A DNA stretch of 64,000 nucleotides from Symbiodinium natans (GCA_905221605.1 CAJNDS010002755.1:158501-222500), one strand, 5' to 3'; shown: positions 22,450 through 34,430, numbered from the stretch's first letter. Numbers and translations: made by a program. The notes: a model not told the origin generated them from the sequence alone.

Positions 22450-22620
22450 GCAACTCCACCTCTTGTAGACCTGAGGCCCTTATCGAAGCCAGAGCTTCAA
22501 GCTTTTCAGGACTTGGAGTACATGGTGCCATCAGGGTTCTCAGTGCCGCGGGGACTAGGTTGCTCGGAAGTTCAGGAGCTCCGAAAGGAACTGGCGGAGT
22601 GTCTTGGCTTGAACACGTGA
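22450..22620 (+). CDS. Possible terminal exon, unassigned
   Basis: The frame ending TGA 22618-22620 reads PLVDLRPLSKPELQAFQDLE, then a turn and an amphipathic helix (EVQELRKELAECLGL). Composition is protein-like and the stop directly follows a helical tail, as in a C-terminal exon. No family recognised. Confidence 0.3.
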   Translation, partial: ATPPLVDLRPLSKPELQAFQDLEYMVPSGFSVPRGLGCSEVQELRKELAECLGLNT

Positions 22621-22720
22621 TGCACAATGTCTTGCCTTTGCTACAACACAACATATTACAAGGGTCTCCCCTGCCCTCCCCATAACATTCAACGCTAAAA
22701 GGGGTTAGAATCTTAGCATC

Positions 22721-22884
22721 GGGGTGGGGGGGGGGGGGGGGGGGGGGAGGGGGGATCGGAGGGGGGGATCGGGGGGGGAGGGGGGGATCGGAGGGGGGGA
22801 TCGCGGAGGGGGGGAGGGGGGGGGGGGGGGGGGGCGTGTCGAGGGGGCCGGGGGCTGAGGGCGTGGGGGGGGGGGTCGGGGGGA
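22721..22884 (+). repeat. Poly-G tract with GATC interruptions
   Basis: Long G runs (up to about 20) separated by GATC, A or CGC over 164 bases. The complementary strand reads as a spurious proline-rich open frame. The G runs could form G-quadruplexes. Confidence 0.95.
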
Positions 22885-24050
22885 CGCACAAAAGGGGAAA
22901 TGGATTGCTTTGCAAACACTTACTTGCTAACTGCGTCTTATTGCAAACCCTGCAACTTGACCAAGTCTCCGAGAAGCCGTTTCGCGATTGAGCCATAGGT
23001 ACATGCATTCGCTGAAGAAGCTGGGTATCCGGGATCACCAGGCCGCACATTGTTGACGCGGGGTGGGCCCGGCAGGCGTAGCTGCCAGAGTACTGAAGGT
23101 ACCACAGCTTGTGTGGTGGACGGCGGGTGATCTCATCGGCCGATTCATGTACCTCCTGGCAGCTTCGTAGCATTTACGTGTGTCTTTGCCGCGTCCGTCG
23201 GAATTTCTACCGCTGCACAGGCACGGGCACTTGGTTGCGAGAGTTGAGGTTGCCGTGGCAATGGGTTTTCTACCGCAACTGATGCGCCTGCAGCGGCATA
23301 GTTGTCTTCCTGTCAGGAACCAGCTGTGTGGTACAGCCGGCTGTTGCCGAGAATTCGAGGTTCAATGTGCCCCTCATGCTGTTGGCGGCCCGCTTTGCCA
23401 GCGTCGAGCAGCAGAAATCGTTGAAATCCTCCAGCGTCAAACTAGCGGCCAGAGACGTGGCTGCTCGACTAAATTTCCCTTGCGCATGATTCGTCGACAC
23501 CTGTGCTTTGTGTGCCAATTTGCCATTCAGTTGATTGGCTTCGCCAAGGTTATGTCGTACAAGGTCATTTATGTGTCCCCTGCTCAGTTGTGAGCAAGCG
23601 GAAGCATCTGGGGATGCGCGGCGTCTTCAATCAGCGATGTTTCGTCCCCTTAGGTTGACGTTCATTCCGGTGCTGTATGTGACTGGGCTGAACACATGTA
23701 CTTCACCGATGCACAGGCACCAAGGTGCAAACGCCGAACCCAAGGTCATTTATGGTATGCTGCTTTGGTGCTTTACAGACTGGTGCCTCACTTCCAGAAT
23801 CCTAATCCTGCACCTCGGCAGTCTGCAAAGCACATGGAGCTTTCTGCTCGTGCATGAAATGCTCCCAACCATCCAAACAGAGAAGATGGCAAGGGGAGCT
23901 GAGGTTAAGCCTTCCCTTGTTCGCATTCTGGGGCATGAAGGCACGTATGTGGCCCGGGGGGCAGGGGGGGAGGAGGGTATGGAGGATCAGCTAGAAAGGC
24001 TTGATGGTGTTGTGCTCTTCAGTATGTCAGCCACGTTTGCATGGCGCAGG
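22885..24050. other. No recognised gene
   Basis: Open frames on both strands are present (a + frame from 23535 and a - frame at 23270-23518) but neither gives a recognisable domain. Exons of the gene that follows may begin here. Confidence 0.35.
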
Positions 24051-24057
24051 CCAGTGA

Positions 24058-25140
24058 ACAGGGGGTACGAGCCTATGTGGACATCGTGCCGCTGTTCAGG
24101 CAAGCTTTTTTCACGCCCACCAAGATTTAGCGACAGTTTGCTACGCTGCAATATAGGGGTCGGAATAGTTACTAATAATATTCTTTATAATTATACTACA
24201 ATTCTAATTACTAAGGTTTTTATAGCAACTGTTTGCTGTGTTGCAGACAAGGCGCCTCGTGCTGCCAGAGGACCGCAAGGAGCAGGACTTGCTGCCTGCG
24301 CGGCGAGTGGCTTGCTGAAGAAAGCTCTCACGGGCCTTTCTGGGCCGCCCTGGAGTTTTTATGCTTGTTTTGGTTTGAATCCTGGCTGACAGTGGCCATC
24401 CATAAATCGGAAAGCGCACGGTTGGTAGGGTCACACCAGGATTTCTTGCGTGGTCTGCCGAGGCGCAGCTGCAGCGACACGTTCACAAACTCGTGGCACG
24501 GCTGAGATAGCGTCATATATCATGTCGATTTCTACGCGGAGTTTTGCGAAGTTTTCCAGCGCCAACAGCGTGAGCTGGGCAGTCGGTTGCTATTAAGCTG
24601 GAGGTGGGAACGTTTGGCCCGCGGCTGGGCGATCTCTACTACGAGAAGGATGTGGAAGCCTCCTCAGATCATGCTCACTACGTTGCACCCGTGGCACGTG
24701 CAAGCTGTGCAAGCTTCTTAAAGTTCCAGATGCTGCGCGTTCGAGATGTAAGGACTGGACAAAGCACATGACTGCCTACGCCAAAGATGATGCAGGTAGT
24801 CCTCGAAGGAAACCGTCTGACCAGAGTCAGAGCCAGTTGAAGGCCAGACATGCGGAATCTACTAGGTTTGTTGTGGTGGCAATGTTTGCTTCAATCGCGA
24901 GAACGACATGCGCCTACTGCTGCAGGCTCGCTTCCCAAGCCGCGGCAACTCCGCCGAGCAGGCCCCATCACCTGAATGAGGCAGTGCGGCGCTCAACATT
25001 AGCTCTCCCCCACAATCCACTCCGTCCAATCCATGGTGCCATGGTTGACGCTGATAGCCCGCCTTTCTACAGTGACGCTCGAGTCAGGAAAAGCATCTAT
25101 GAGCCACCTTGCATGAGTCGAAACAACGACAAGCCCTGAG
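24058..25140 (+). CDS. Unrecognised multi-exon gene
   Basis: A run of exon-like segments in changing frames: about 24060-24105 (VRAYVDIVPLFRQA); about 24246-24316 after TTGCAG (TRRLVLPEDRKEQDLLPARR); about 24462-24505 after GCCGAG (AQLQRHVHKLVARL); about 24505-24590 (YHVDFYAEFCEVFQRQQREL); and about 24599-24755 (VGTFGPRLGDLYYEKDVEAS, ending LKFQMLRVRDVR). All read as charged, helical, soluble protein and are preceded by AG acceptors, so a genuine gene is likely. I do not recognise the family. A 123-codon frame at 24768-25139 may supply more sequence. Confidence 0.4.
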
Positions 25141-25849
25141 CCAGAAACACCTTGAACCCAAGTCGAAAACAAAAAGTATCCCCGAGAAGAAAACGTGCGC
25201 AGGCCTGAACATATGTTGCAAGTTGTGTGTCCTGTGCACTCTAGGCTTTATGCGGGATGGGATTGGTCGGTTAGGGTAGGTGACGCTTGCCGAAATGGGA
25301 TTGAATGATCTCTTTGTTTTAGGCGCATGGGCTCGAAGGAGCATGTAGCACCCAGAACGGCTCATTCTCGGGCGGCTAAATCCCGATGCAAAGGACCTTT
25401 CTTGGGATGGGACCGAAGGTCTCTGAGTGGACTTAATGGGTGAGGCGGAGTGGCTTCGTAGTTGAGAATGTAGGCGCCTAGATGGGACCGGACGGCTCAA
25501 TGAGTTTCTGGCGGGTGGGGAGGCAGCTGTGACCGTGAGGGCATGCATGCTGGTGCTGAAATTGTCTTTTGAAGGTGTGGGACAACGGGCGGGTAGGTGC
25601 ATTGACATGGAATTACATGACCTGGGACAGGCTCCCGGTGGATTTTTCTTTGACTCGTTCTGGGTCGTTTTCTAACTCAGTCTTCGCTGCCGCAGCCTTT
25701 CTGTGCCCAGGCTGCTCTGGGGGAGGACTGCTGAGACGTATTTTGCATTATTTTGCCAAAGGTGGCGCGTGCGATCCCACCAGCTCGTTTCACTCACTCT
25801 CGATTAACGATTAGCTCCGGTGAGTCTCCCCAATAGCATCCTTAGTCAG

Positions 25850-27180
25850 CTTGTCAAACTAAGGTGCCTGTTGCCATACTTTGCACGCCGTTCTGCTGTT
25901 GTTGTTTTTGCTGCTGCTGCTGCTGCATTTCACAGCATTGCTTGCTGCCGACATCCGTGGACAGGACGTTTTCCGGTCAAGACGTCAGGAGATGTCGCCA
26001 GTCCGTCGGCAAAGCGTGGACTACTGTGGCAAATGGAGCAGTTAGGCAAAAATGAGACGCCTTGCAGTTACTCTATGTTGCTCTCGTTTTGGAATCCAGA
26101 GGTTCCAATCACAACCCTGCATGACCTGCACTTTTATGGATTCTGGGCAGGCGTCCTTCCTGAGCGCATGAGGACGCAGGTGCTGTATGGCACCTTTGCC
26201 GTGGCCTGCTTGCTGCTGGTCTCAGAAGATGCTGAAGAACTTCTTGCGTGAGCTGAGCCTGCAATAGCAGCCACCAATGAGTACCATCTTCTCCATCCTT
26301 GGCCTCGTGTCCTGAGGCTAGTCTATTACAAGCTCGAGGCGTGGGGAAGAATCTTTCCACCAGTGCTCGTGTGATGCGTTCGAGCATTCATCAGCCACGA
26401 GGCACCTGCCAACGCTGCTTATGATCCCTGTCTGCACAGGGTTCAAGCTTGTCTGTGTTGAAGTGCTTTTGGCCTCGACGGCTGAGGACTACTGGCTCAC
26501 GCTCGCTGCAGGTTTACAAGTGCTAGGATTCACGATGCTTGCTCTCGACACCAGCAGTAGCGCAGCGGAGGCGCTCACACCAGCATTGTTGCATGTTCTT
26601 GTTGCTGCGTCGGCCATGCTTTCTGAACACCATCGAGCCAAACCTGTAGGGCCTCAGTGAGAAGACGCTCTGGGCCCGAGACCAAACACGATCTTGTATG
26701 CACTGTCAGCCTCAGGAACAGAACGGGTTTCCTGTCATGAGGCGTTTATCATTGCCCACGTTACACGTATATCCACGACTGTGTGGGGCGAGGGCTACAT
26801 CCCAGAGGAAAGCCTGCGTGGTCTGCAACATTGTTCCTTGCATGTTGTCTCGAACGTCTGCGGGCAGGACAATACAGGGGACGTCTTCTTGTACCAGGGT
26901 TTGGAGCTACTCGGCGTGCTTGTCGTCGTCTTCCAGGCCAAACATCTCCCGATCATGTCGTGCTTGCCTGTAAATGAATGGCAGACTGGGGTGGCCCTGC
27001 AGGTGATGCGCCTGTCAGCCGTCCGCAACTCGCAGGATGTTGGCCAAGGCATTGAGCGATGGAGCCAGCTTATTGGCATGAGAAGCCTGGACGAATTATG
27101 CATTCATGTCAGGCCTTGCTTAAGAATTCATATTCGACAACCTCAGCACCAGGGCTTGGCAACAATTGCAGTTTGAACTG
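25850..27180 (+). CDS. Unrecognised multi-pass membrane protein exons
   Basis: Segments at about 26100-26249 (VLYGTFAVACLLLVSEDAEE), about 26421-26640 (WLTLAAGLQVLGFTMLALD, then PALLHVLVAASAMLSEHH) and about 26868-26960 (FLYQGLELLGVLVVVFQAKH) each contain a hydrophobic helix flanked by charged residues. Together they suggest a polytopic membrane protein with several short exons. No pore, transporter or enzyme signature is visible. A CTG trinucleotide run at about 25907-25927 lies in the upstream part. Confidence 0.35.
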
Positions 27181-27908
27181 CGCCCCTCTGAACACTGCTC
27201 TTTCCCTGGCAGCCCATTGCACTCCCCACTCCCCCCATTGTTCCATGTGGACATCTAGGGGGGACCGTAGTGAAAGCAACACACAGTCAGCATTCAATTT
27301 GTCTCCACTTGGCATCTTTATTATAAAGATGACGGTACTTGTTTGGTGCCGTTGGGCACCGGTCTTATTGTTGTGTTGAGGAGGCTCGCCTGCTCTTGCT
27401 GTCTGACTCCTTGTGGCGAAAGGTGTTTGCTTTGTGGACCTTGTGAAAGTCCAATTGGGCTGCAAATTTGTGCTATTGGAGCCTCGAATAGATTCGAATA
27501 GCGAAGTTCCGTACGTACCAGTCCAGCTTTGGGGGCGACTAATGACAAGCTCCTTAATGTTGTTCTTGTTCTTGGCTCGCAGGTTGTTGGTGGTCGTAGT
27601 TCACACTTTGTTTGAGCTGCTGTCATGCTTTGATGTCTTGCAGGAGTGAATTCTTGTTGCAATGTGACAGTGTGATCCATAAGAGATGTCGCAGTCGCAG
27701 CTGTTGAAGGTGGCGGGTTTGAGATGTCCTGTGTACCAGAAATCCGCATGCCCCCTGCAGTGCGACGAGGTGAGCTAGGCCAGGCAGGTGGCAAGGAAGC
27801 CCAAGAGGCACCATCTGTACACAGCGAAGAAAGTTATGCACTGCCCAAATTTGAGTATAAAGAGGAACAGAAATAAATTTGGATGCGTGAAGTGCCTCGA
27901 GATTTCTG

Positions 27909-27911
<3 letters not shown>

Positions 27912-27960
<49 letters not shown>
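27912..27960 (+). repeat. Uninterrupted run of 49 G
   Basis: A perfect G homopolymer from 27912 to 27960. Frames across it translate to poly-Gly or poly-Pro and are not coding. Length is likely to vary between molecules or sequencing runs. Confidence 0.95.
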
Positions 27961-27962
<2 letters not shown>

Positions 27963-28679
27963 TGGAGACAACTGGAAATCCAGGCCTGCACCGCCAAGGA
28001 GCCACGACACCTTGGTTCTCGAAATTGAGTCGTCATCAATCATGAGGTCACTGCAGATGAGAGAAGCATCAATCGTCACAGGCTGGCTGGAAACATCATG
28101 AAACATCTGAGTTGAGGGACTCGGTCCAACCATGCCTTACACAGCCTGGCCATGGGGAGACAAGCAGGAGAAATGTGTCAGGAGATCCACTGCAGGCCCT
28201 GCTCGCATGCGCTAACAGCTTGAGCTTCTCGACACCTCAAAAACCCCTGAGATTCCGAGAACGGCACTGGGACCTCGCAACGTGGAAATCAGAAAGCAGA
28301 AAACCCCGGATCAGGTCAGCAAGGAAAGGTGAAGACTGCACACGTTGTACACTTGTGTTTATTGCAAGCTCAGGCGTGCTATCAGCCGTATTAGCGCGCC
28401 TCAGATGCGATCGATGTGCCGACATGCAGTTCTCTCCATCTCACACTTGGAAAACGAACTGAACGAACTAGCTCACTTGCTGCGAAGTCGTGTGCAGAGC
28501 ATGAGACATTTGGATTTGATCGCTGGTCGCATCTGCTCTGCTTGCCCAGCATTGCCAAAGGTATTTTACGAAGAGCACTGGCCATGACGACTACTGGGCA
28601 GATTTGAGCTACACAGTGCGCAAGATGTGTGCACTGTTTGATGCAGCCTTCCTTCGTCTTTCTTAGCTGTAAACAACGC

Positions 28680-28988
28680 CACTTGCTTTCGGAATTGAGG
28701 CTGGATGTTCTCGACGTGGATGGAGGCGTTCGCACTTGGTCCTCAGGTGGGACTGTGCCCTCAAAATCACCCTGTGTAAATGCTGTCATGGGCCAGGTCT
28801 ACTTGCTCATCACCGGTGCTTGTGCTGTGGACGAGAGCGCCGCGCACTTTGCAGGCCTCACGTGGCTCAGCTCACTGCGCCGATCGGGGGTCCAGTTGAC
28901 GATTCTAATTCCAGGGATCTTTTGCGGTGAGACAACAGCGATGGCCTTCTGGCCTTTCTTCGTTCTCTTCATTCACGCATTAACTTGA
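28680..28988 (+). CDS. Possible membrane-protein terminal exon
   Basis: The frame ending TGA 28986-28988 reads LRLDVLDVDGGVRTWSSGGT, then a loop, then two hydrophobic stretches (VQLTILIPGIFCGETTAM and AFWPFFVLFIHALT). It may belong with the membrane protein upstream or be separate. No family recognised. Confidence 0.3.
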   Translation, partial: HLLSELRLDVLDVDGGVRTWSSGGTVPSKSPCVNAVMGQVYLLITGACAVDESAAHFAGLTWLSSLRRSGVQLTILIPGIFCGETTAMAFWPFFVLFIHALT

Positions 28989-30700
28989 TTTCGTGCGTTC
29001 CTTACAAAATAAGTTAATACGCTCGCTACGTTCTCTACGTAATTGTAAACGCTTGCGCGCGCTGCCTCGACAGTCGGGCAGGCCCAGGACAGGAAAGGAG
29101 GAGAGGGTTTCTGGCCTCAAAAAAGGGGGAGGGCAGAAACAGGTCGCAGAAGAGTCTTGGGGGGGTTTCAGGAAAGGCCGGGGTGCCAGGGGGGGCCCAG
29201 GGGGGGTCCCAAAAGGTTTGAGCGGAATTCCCAATAGGGGTCTTGAAAGTCCCCTCGTACGAGACCTCCGATGGGGCGGGGGGGGGGGGGGGGGGGGGTT
29301 GGCATCACAAAATCTGGCAGGGGGGGGAAGGTGACCGGATCCGGGTCTGCTTGTTCGAAACGCTTCTCGGCAGGAAGCTGAGGCAAGTTGTAAATACTGC
29401 ATGAACAAAGTGAGTGCGCCAAAGGCCCAATTAGATACCATATTCATGCGTCATGAATTCCTTACAAATTAGTACGTTTAGTGGTGTTTTCTTGGAGTTC
29501 TAAGACATGAACTGTGAAGGGGAATTTCGGTGAACAAGACTGAGGATGAACGAACAGCAAAGGTTGGGTGTTCCTTTCGCTCTTCCAGGGTCTCTTTCAG
29601 CTGCTTGTGAAAAAAGGTCTGCCAACTGCGATTCTGCCTATGTAAATGCAAAGATGGACATCAGACGGGCCACAGATCAGATGTACCTTCGAGATCGGAT
29701 GCATACAGCAAGCAGAGCCAACAAGAAGCCTGGGAGCCAAGGCTCGGTTCCTCAGTAGTCTTCACAGCCTTTTGGGGCAGAGTGACGCGTGATCGACCCA
29801 TGGCTGCCAGATTCAGGTTCCGCAATCAGCACGCAGCGGCATAGCAGTAGCAAGCCTCTTTTCTTGGTCTTGTGTGAGCCTTTCCCATTTCCCGCTCCCA
29901 AATCATGTGCGCTAGCCAATGCCAAGGATACAGAGAGTTTGACCAGGATGGTGATCATACGCAACTTGGTAGCAGCTAATAACCTCATAGCACAGTTGTG
30001 GGTTTGTGGTCATTTCAGCTGGATGGCTTATTGCAGAGGTCAAGGACAACTTGAGGTATGAAGCATTTGATTGTTTTCTCCTGCGTGGGCACGATTGCAC
30101 AGGTTTTTCCACGCCATTCTCACGGCCTGTTTCATCCGGGTCGCCCTGTGCCGCACCTGGCATACACATTTTGTGGATTATCAGATATGAGTCTAGCCAT
30201 GTCGAAGAATCCTAAGTTGCAGTATGTTACCAGGTGCACAACCTATGTTTACCTCTTTACCAAGCAGCCGTGCCCTTACAGCCGAAATCTGATCCATGCA
30301 GAAGGCAGAGCACTTACTGTGCCCAGCGTGCAAAGGACCAAGAAGAGACCAGAGTATGAGCTCTGTGCACACGACGAGCTGTAAGCCAATGTGGCTGAGA
30401 GCGCGAGATACGTATGGCTGGATCATCCGAGACTGCTTATCTCAAGCAAGTGCAGCAAAGCGTAGGATGGTAGGAATGGTAGGTAGTTGGAATCGGGCGA
30501 CTGCAGTGCCTACAGAGGCGCGAAGCCTGAGCTGCAGCCCCGGGTTTTGTCGGGGAGGGCAGCCAGGCTTTGCAAACGGTGGGTGTTACACAGCCCATCG
30601 AAGAGCTGCGTATCCTTCGAAGCATACGAGGAAGGGGCTGATTAGCAGGGCTCTCCGAACCGAACGAGTGATGTACTCCTTGAAGCTAGAGAAAGTCCTT
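28989..30700. other. No firmly recognised gene
   Basis: Contains GC-rich low-complexity sequence at 29080-29340 with a 21-G run at 29278-29298. Possible exon fragments near 30040-30210 (AGWLIAEVKDNLRYEAFDCF in one frame, FCGLSDMSLAMSKNPKLQYV in another) look protein-like but could not be joined or assigned. Confidence 0.35.
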
Positions 30701-30708
30701 TAAGCCAA

Positions 30709-30852
30709 TGAAGCATGCTACGGTGCGGTATCTCCTCGACCTTGGCATAGATCGCGAAAACAGCGAAAGCATGCAGCGCCTGTCCTGGCGGCTAAAAGAC
30801 CGAGTCGTCGAAGTGCGAGCTTCGCGGCAGAGAAAAAGACCAAACCGCTGAG
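30709..30852 (+). CDS. Short basic C-terminal exon or small protein, unassigned
   Basis: ATG at 30709 opens a 47-codon frame to TGA at 30850-30852. It reads TVRYLLDLGIDRENSESM, then an Arg-rich amphipathic helix (RLSWRLKDRVVEVRASRQRK) and RPNR before the stop. The helical, basic tail looks like a genuine protein C-terminus. It could be a terminal exon of an upstream gene; no family recognised. Confidence 0.35.
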
Positions 30853-31440
30853 CAGCCTAGTGAGCCTTACCCTGCTGGCAATTGCTCGAAATTCGTTTTC
30901 TTCTTGGAATGCTTACAGCCTCTGTGCATCCTGAAGCCGAGAAGCGAGTTTGTCCTGTCACGCATGCTAATGACAGGATCGAGCGCTTCTGCACGGCAGA
31001 CGTTGTGGAGACTCAACACTTCCATAAATTGCCGTTGCCCTTGTGCAAGACGGCGTGCTGGATGCTGCTTCAATTTGTTTAGTGTGGGCTGAGTTGGAGC
31101 GGCTTGTCGTGGTCTTTCCGTATTGAACTTGACACCCATCACAAGACTCTGACTTCACAGCCCTCTTTCAAGGGATTCGCACAGCTTGAAAGTGAGTGTC
31201 AGGCAGCGGGATGTTGTTTTCCCTCCTCCCTTTTCTTCTGCACGAAGAAAGGCCGGCTGGCATCAGCATAGACAACGTGCAGTGGGTGACTGGAAGCCTG
31301 ACACCCGGATACTCTGGCTGCAGCCCCTGTGCCTGCGCAAAAATTAGCATGTGAAGGTGACGACTGGCACCAGCGAGTTGAGCAACTGATCGACGTGCTG
31401 CGCAAAACTCCCTGCCAGCGGCATGGCTAAACCATCGTAA

Positions 31441-32040
31441 ACTCGTGTTGATAGTGCCGTACAGAACGAAACCGAGGAGGACGCTGATCTTCGTCAACAG
31501 CTGTTCCCTCAGATAAGGGCGAATCTGTCATCGGCACTCAAGCACGTTGACCGTGCGAGGCCTGCACAATTGCCACGTGCTGCTGCACTTCTTTCGGGAA
31601 AATGGCTGGCCGGTGGCTTCTCGGTTGCCTTTGACTCTTTGACATTCCGATTCGGCATTTCCGAGTCCCAACACCCAAAGGTGAGCTTCATGAAGGGGCC
31701 TCGTGGTCGAATGGGGCCTGGACCTTGCATGTTGGCATATGTTGGCATTGACAGGACTTGATGGATTGTGGCTGTGGTGCTGATCATGCACGTTCTTCTC
31801 TCGCTTCCAAAGCGTCAACTTGGTACGTGGCCAGGGACAAGCGTAATCCACCACGCCATATCACGACAAGCTAGGCGGAGCTAAGCCAGGTAAGCCAGAC
31901 TGCCATTAGCGTCAGCCAATCGCAGGTGCAAACACGCGGCCCAGTGAGAGAAATGGTAGTTGGCCTGCAGCCTGCCATGGCACAGCGGCTGGGCTTGATG
32001 CAGGCTGGGGATTGGCTGATCGCGGCCAGTCTGCTTCTTG
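31441..32040 (+). CDS. PDZ-like domain exons
   Basis: Exon 1 (about 31462-31680) reads an acidic start (ETEEDADLRQQLFPQIRANL), a helix and FSVAFDSLTFRFGISES. It ends in AAAG at 31680, followed by a canonical GTGAGC donor. Exon 2 begins at 31926 after GCAG, in matching phase. It reads GPVREMVVGLQPAMAQRLGL, then MQAGDWLIAA, the pattern of a PDZ carboxylate-binding core (xVxxGxPAxxAGLxxGDxIxxV). The two could be the N-terminal region of the channel gene that starts within about 400 bases, or a separate small scaffold gene. The PDZ assignment rests on one motif only. Confidence 0.45.
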
Positions 32041-32383
32041 TACTTGAGTTACTTGAGTGAAAAGATTTGAGCAGTGTGAAGCTGCAGAGGCGGCCCCTTG
32101 CCGGCGATGAGCTCTGTAAGAAGGCTGATAAAGGCTTTCAAGGTGGGGTCCGGGGGGAGCACATGGGGTTGGCATTGAATGGAGGCATGCGCTGGTGCAA
32201 CGGCTTTTCGCTGCCGAACTTTTCTTCATGCCTCTCAAAAGGACCCAAAAGGATTCACAAAGCAATTAAAATTACACGACTTCAGCCTCCACTTGTTGCG
32301 GCTTGTTCGGAGGCCTCGACCCGATGGTTCCGGAGTGAGGTAGAGCCGCGCCCGACGAGGCGAGATTTCATGTCGGAGTGTAA

Positions 32384-34430
32384 GTGAAGGAAGTGAAGGA
32401 AGTGAAGGTCTGCTCAGCAGTAGTCAGTAGTCCGCAAGCAGCAGCGTGTTCGAAGCCGCGGTGTTCCAGATGGAAGTCCGTCTTCGAGCAGATGAATAGC
32501 GTGTTTTCGGATGACCTCCGCAGAAAGAAGGAGCACATTGCATCCAGCGCCAAGCTCAATGCATTTATAGCCTCTCAGCTGAGATAGCGGAAGCCACGTG
32601 AGCCCATCCGTCTTTCAACCTGTCATTCACTCGCTGAGTGATTCTGATCTGCAGCTTCGCAAACAAGCCTGCAGTAATCAGGTTGTCTTGCTTGTGACGA
32701 ACACGATCATTTTGGGCATAGAAGTGGATGACCAGAGGGCAGCTGCAGTTGAGACTAATATTGGGTTTGTTCTTCTTGAAGTAGTCTTTGCGACGATCTT
32801 TGTCTTGGAATGGCTTGTTCGACTTCACCAACAGCAGTTCGAGTTCTTCCATGATGGCTGGAATGTCTTTGATTTCAGTCTCGTACTGATGGGCTTTGGC
32901 GACTTGATGATGACGCTCTTTCGCCCAGTTGCAGGCGTACAGTTGGCCAAGGCATTTCGAGTCTTTCGCGGCTTACGCGTTGCCCGGAGCGTGAAGGGCG
33001 TCAATGGTCTGGGAGGGCTTTGGTTCATGATCCAAGGCTTGCTGGACTCATTTAAGGCCGTCACATTTGTTGCAACGCTTGCAGCAGTTGCGCTGTACGT
33101 CTTCGGAGTGTCGCTGACCTCGGTGGTGGCGACAGATCCTCTTGTCTTGAACTACTGGCCAACCGCGAAGTTTTATTTCGGCACGATAGGCCAGTCAATG
33201 ATGACAATGCTACAGGTAGCAACACTGGACAGTTGGGCAGGTTTAGTTGCTCGCCCACTGCGACTCGTCTGACTTTTGGTTGAGTCGACTTGGCCATGTT
33301 GGTGTTTCTCGGACCTGCCCGCATGGCATTGTGTTTCCCTGAGGTTTTACTTGTCTCCTCAAGGCGTCGTGCTGTTGATCCTGGGGGTTATCCTGCTGAC
33401 CTACGCCATCTTCAACCTTCTCGTGGCAGTGATGGTGAAGCAGATCACATCCCTAGCATGCGACAGCAAGGCTCGCACGCATCTTGCACGTAGCTGCAGT
33501 GTTGCTTAAGGGGAAGCGGTGCTCAGGAGGCCTCGGCAAGGATGTTGATCAACTCAGAACGGTACATCTTGCACACCTTGCTGCTCGAGTTCCACCGGCA
33601 TGACCAGGACAACATCCGTGTTTAGTTTCATCTCAAGACTTCATGCCCTGATCACTGACGCATTCCAGAAAGTCAACTCAGACCCAACATCGTATTTGTG
33701 AGGAGGCCTTGCATGGGTGTGCAACTGTTGGGTTGTTGTCGGGACGGCAGGTGCCGAATAGCCACACATCACAAGCCAGGACAACATGGGCCTTGGCCTT
33801 CGGGAGTTCAAGAAGATGATAAGGCCGTGGATGCTGTATCTTGAGTCTGTGTCTGGCGCGTAGTGTCAATGCTGCTGGTCAAAGTGCAGCTCAAGAGTAT
33901 GGAAATTCACAGCTGATTCCGCAGGCAGCCTGATGTACTTGCTAAGCTGTCGTTGCTTGGCCTTCGCGTGGACGAAACTGAAGAGCTCTTCACTGTACTT
34001 GATGCTGATGGCAGTGGAGAGGCCCCCGCCTGCTTTTGTCTCAATAGACGGATATAGAGTGGGCTGGCTGCCTTATCCTATGCCCAACTGCAACTGCAGC
34101 CTAAGTAACAAGTCGCTGAAGCACGCCCAATCCTTGAAGGAACGCCAAGCCTGAAAAGGACAAAAGCAACAGTTTTCCGATGTCGCATGGATATGCGAGC
34201 AGTGGTTTCTTTACTTTTTCTGCCCGGTGAGCTGGTGTTGGCATGCTCTGGCTGAGACGGCTTCAAGGGAGTGTGGTCCAGCTGGTGCGCACTCTTTTTC
34301 ATTCCAGTTCACGGGTCTACAAACCTGGGTCCCCCCCTGTAAGAGTGAAGATGCTTTCCCTTCGAGCTTGGACAGGTTAGCGCTGAGGAGCTGATCGATG
34401 GGATTCAGCATTTGGGCTTGGACTTGGTCT
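32384..34430 (+). CDS. Single-domain voltage-gated cation channel with C-terminal EF-hand
   Basis: One six-helix channel repeat, of the sodium/calcium channel superfamily, in a plasma or other membrane. The main exon runs to 33261 and gives S1 (VVLLVTNTIILGIEVD), S2, S3, S4 with a basic residue every third position (KAFRVFRGLRVARSVK), S5 and the pore loop ending TLDSWAG. A 102-bp GA-AG intron (33262-33363) separates the S6 exon (33364 onward, LILGVILLTYAIFNLLVAVM). Next come a helical exon at about 33527-33607 (ERYILHTLLLEFHRHDQ) and an exon ending 34021 with the first half of an EF-hand loop. A 354-bp GC-AG intron follows, then an exon at 34376 completing it; the joined loop DADGSGEVSAEE has all coordinating positions. 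TLDSW resembles the TLESW filter of bacterial sodium channels, but ion selectivity is not decided. An upstream cytosolic exon (about 32460-32586, FEQMNSVFSDDLRRKKEHIA) probably belongs; its junction is unclear because CAGCT occurs at both candidate ends. The C-terminus is unresolved. Confidence 0.92.

Noticed and set aside
22391-23173. 260-codon minus-strand frame rich in proline
   Set aside because: The proline stretch is only the complement of the poly-G tract at 22721-22884; flanks carry no motif and the + strand has a better exon at 22450-22620.
23535-24389. 284-codon + strand frame
   Set aside because: It crosses exon-like segments that are better read in other frames (24060-24105 and 24246-24316), has no motif, and includes AT-rich intron-like sequence near 24170-24220.
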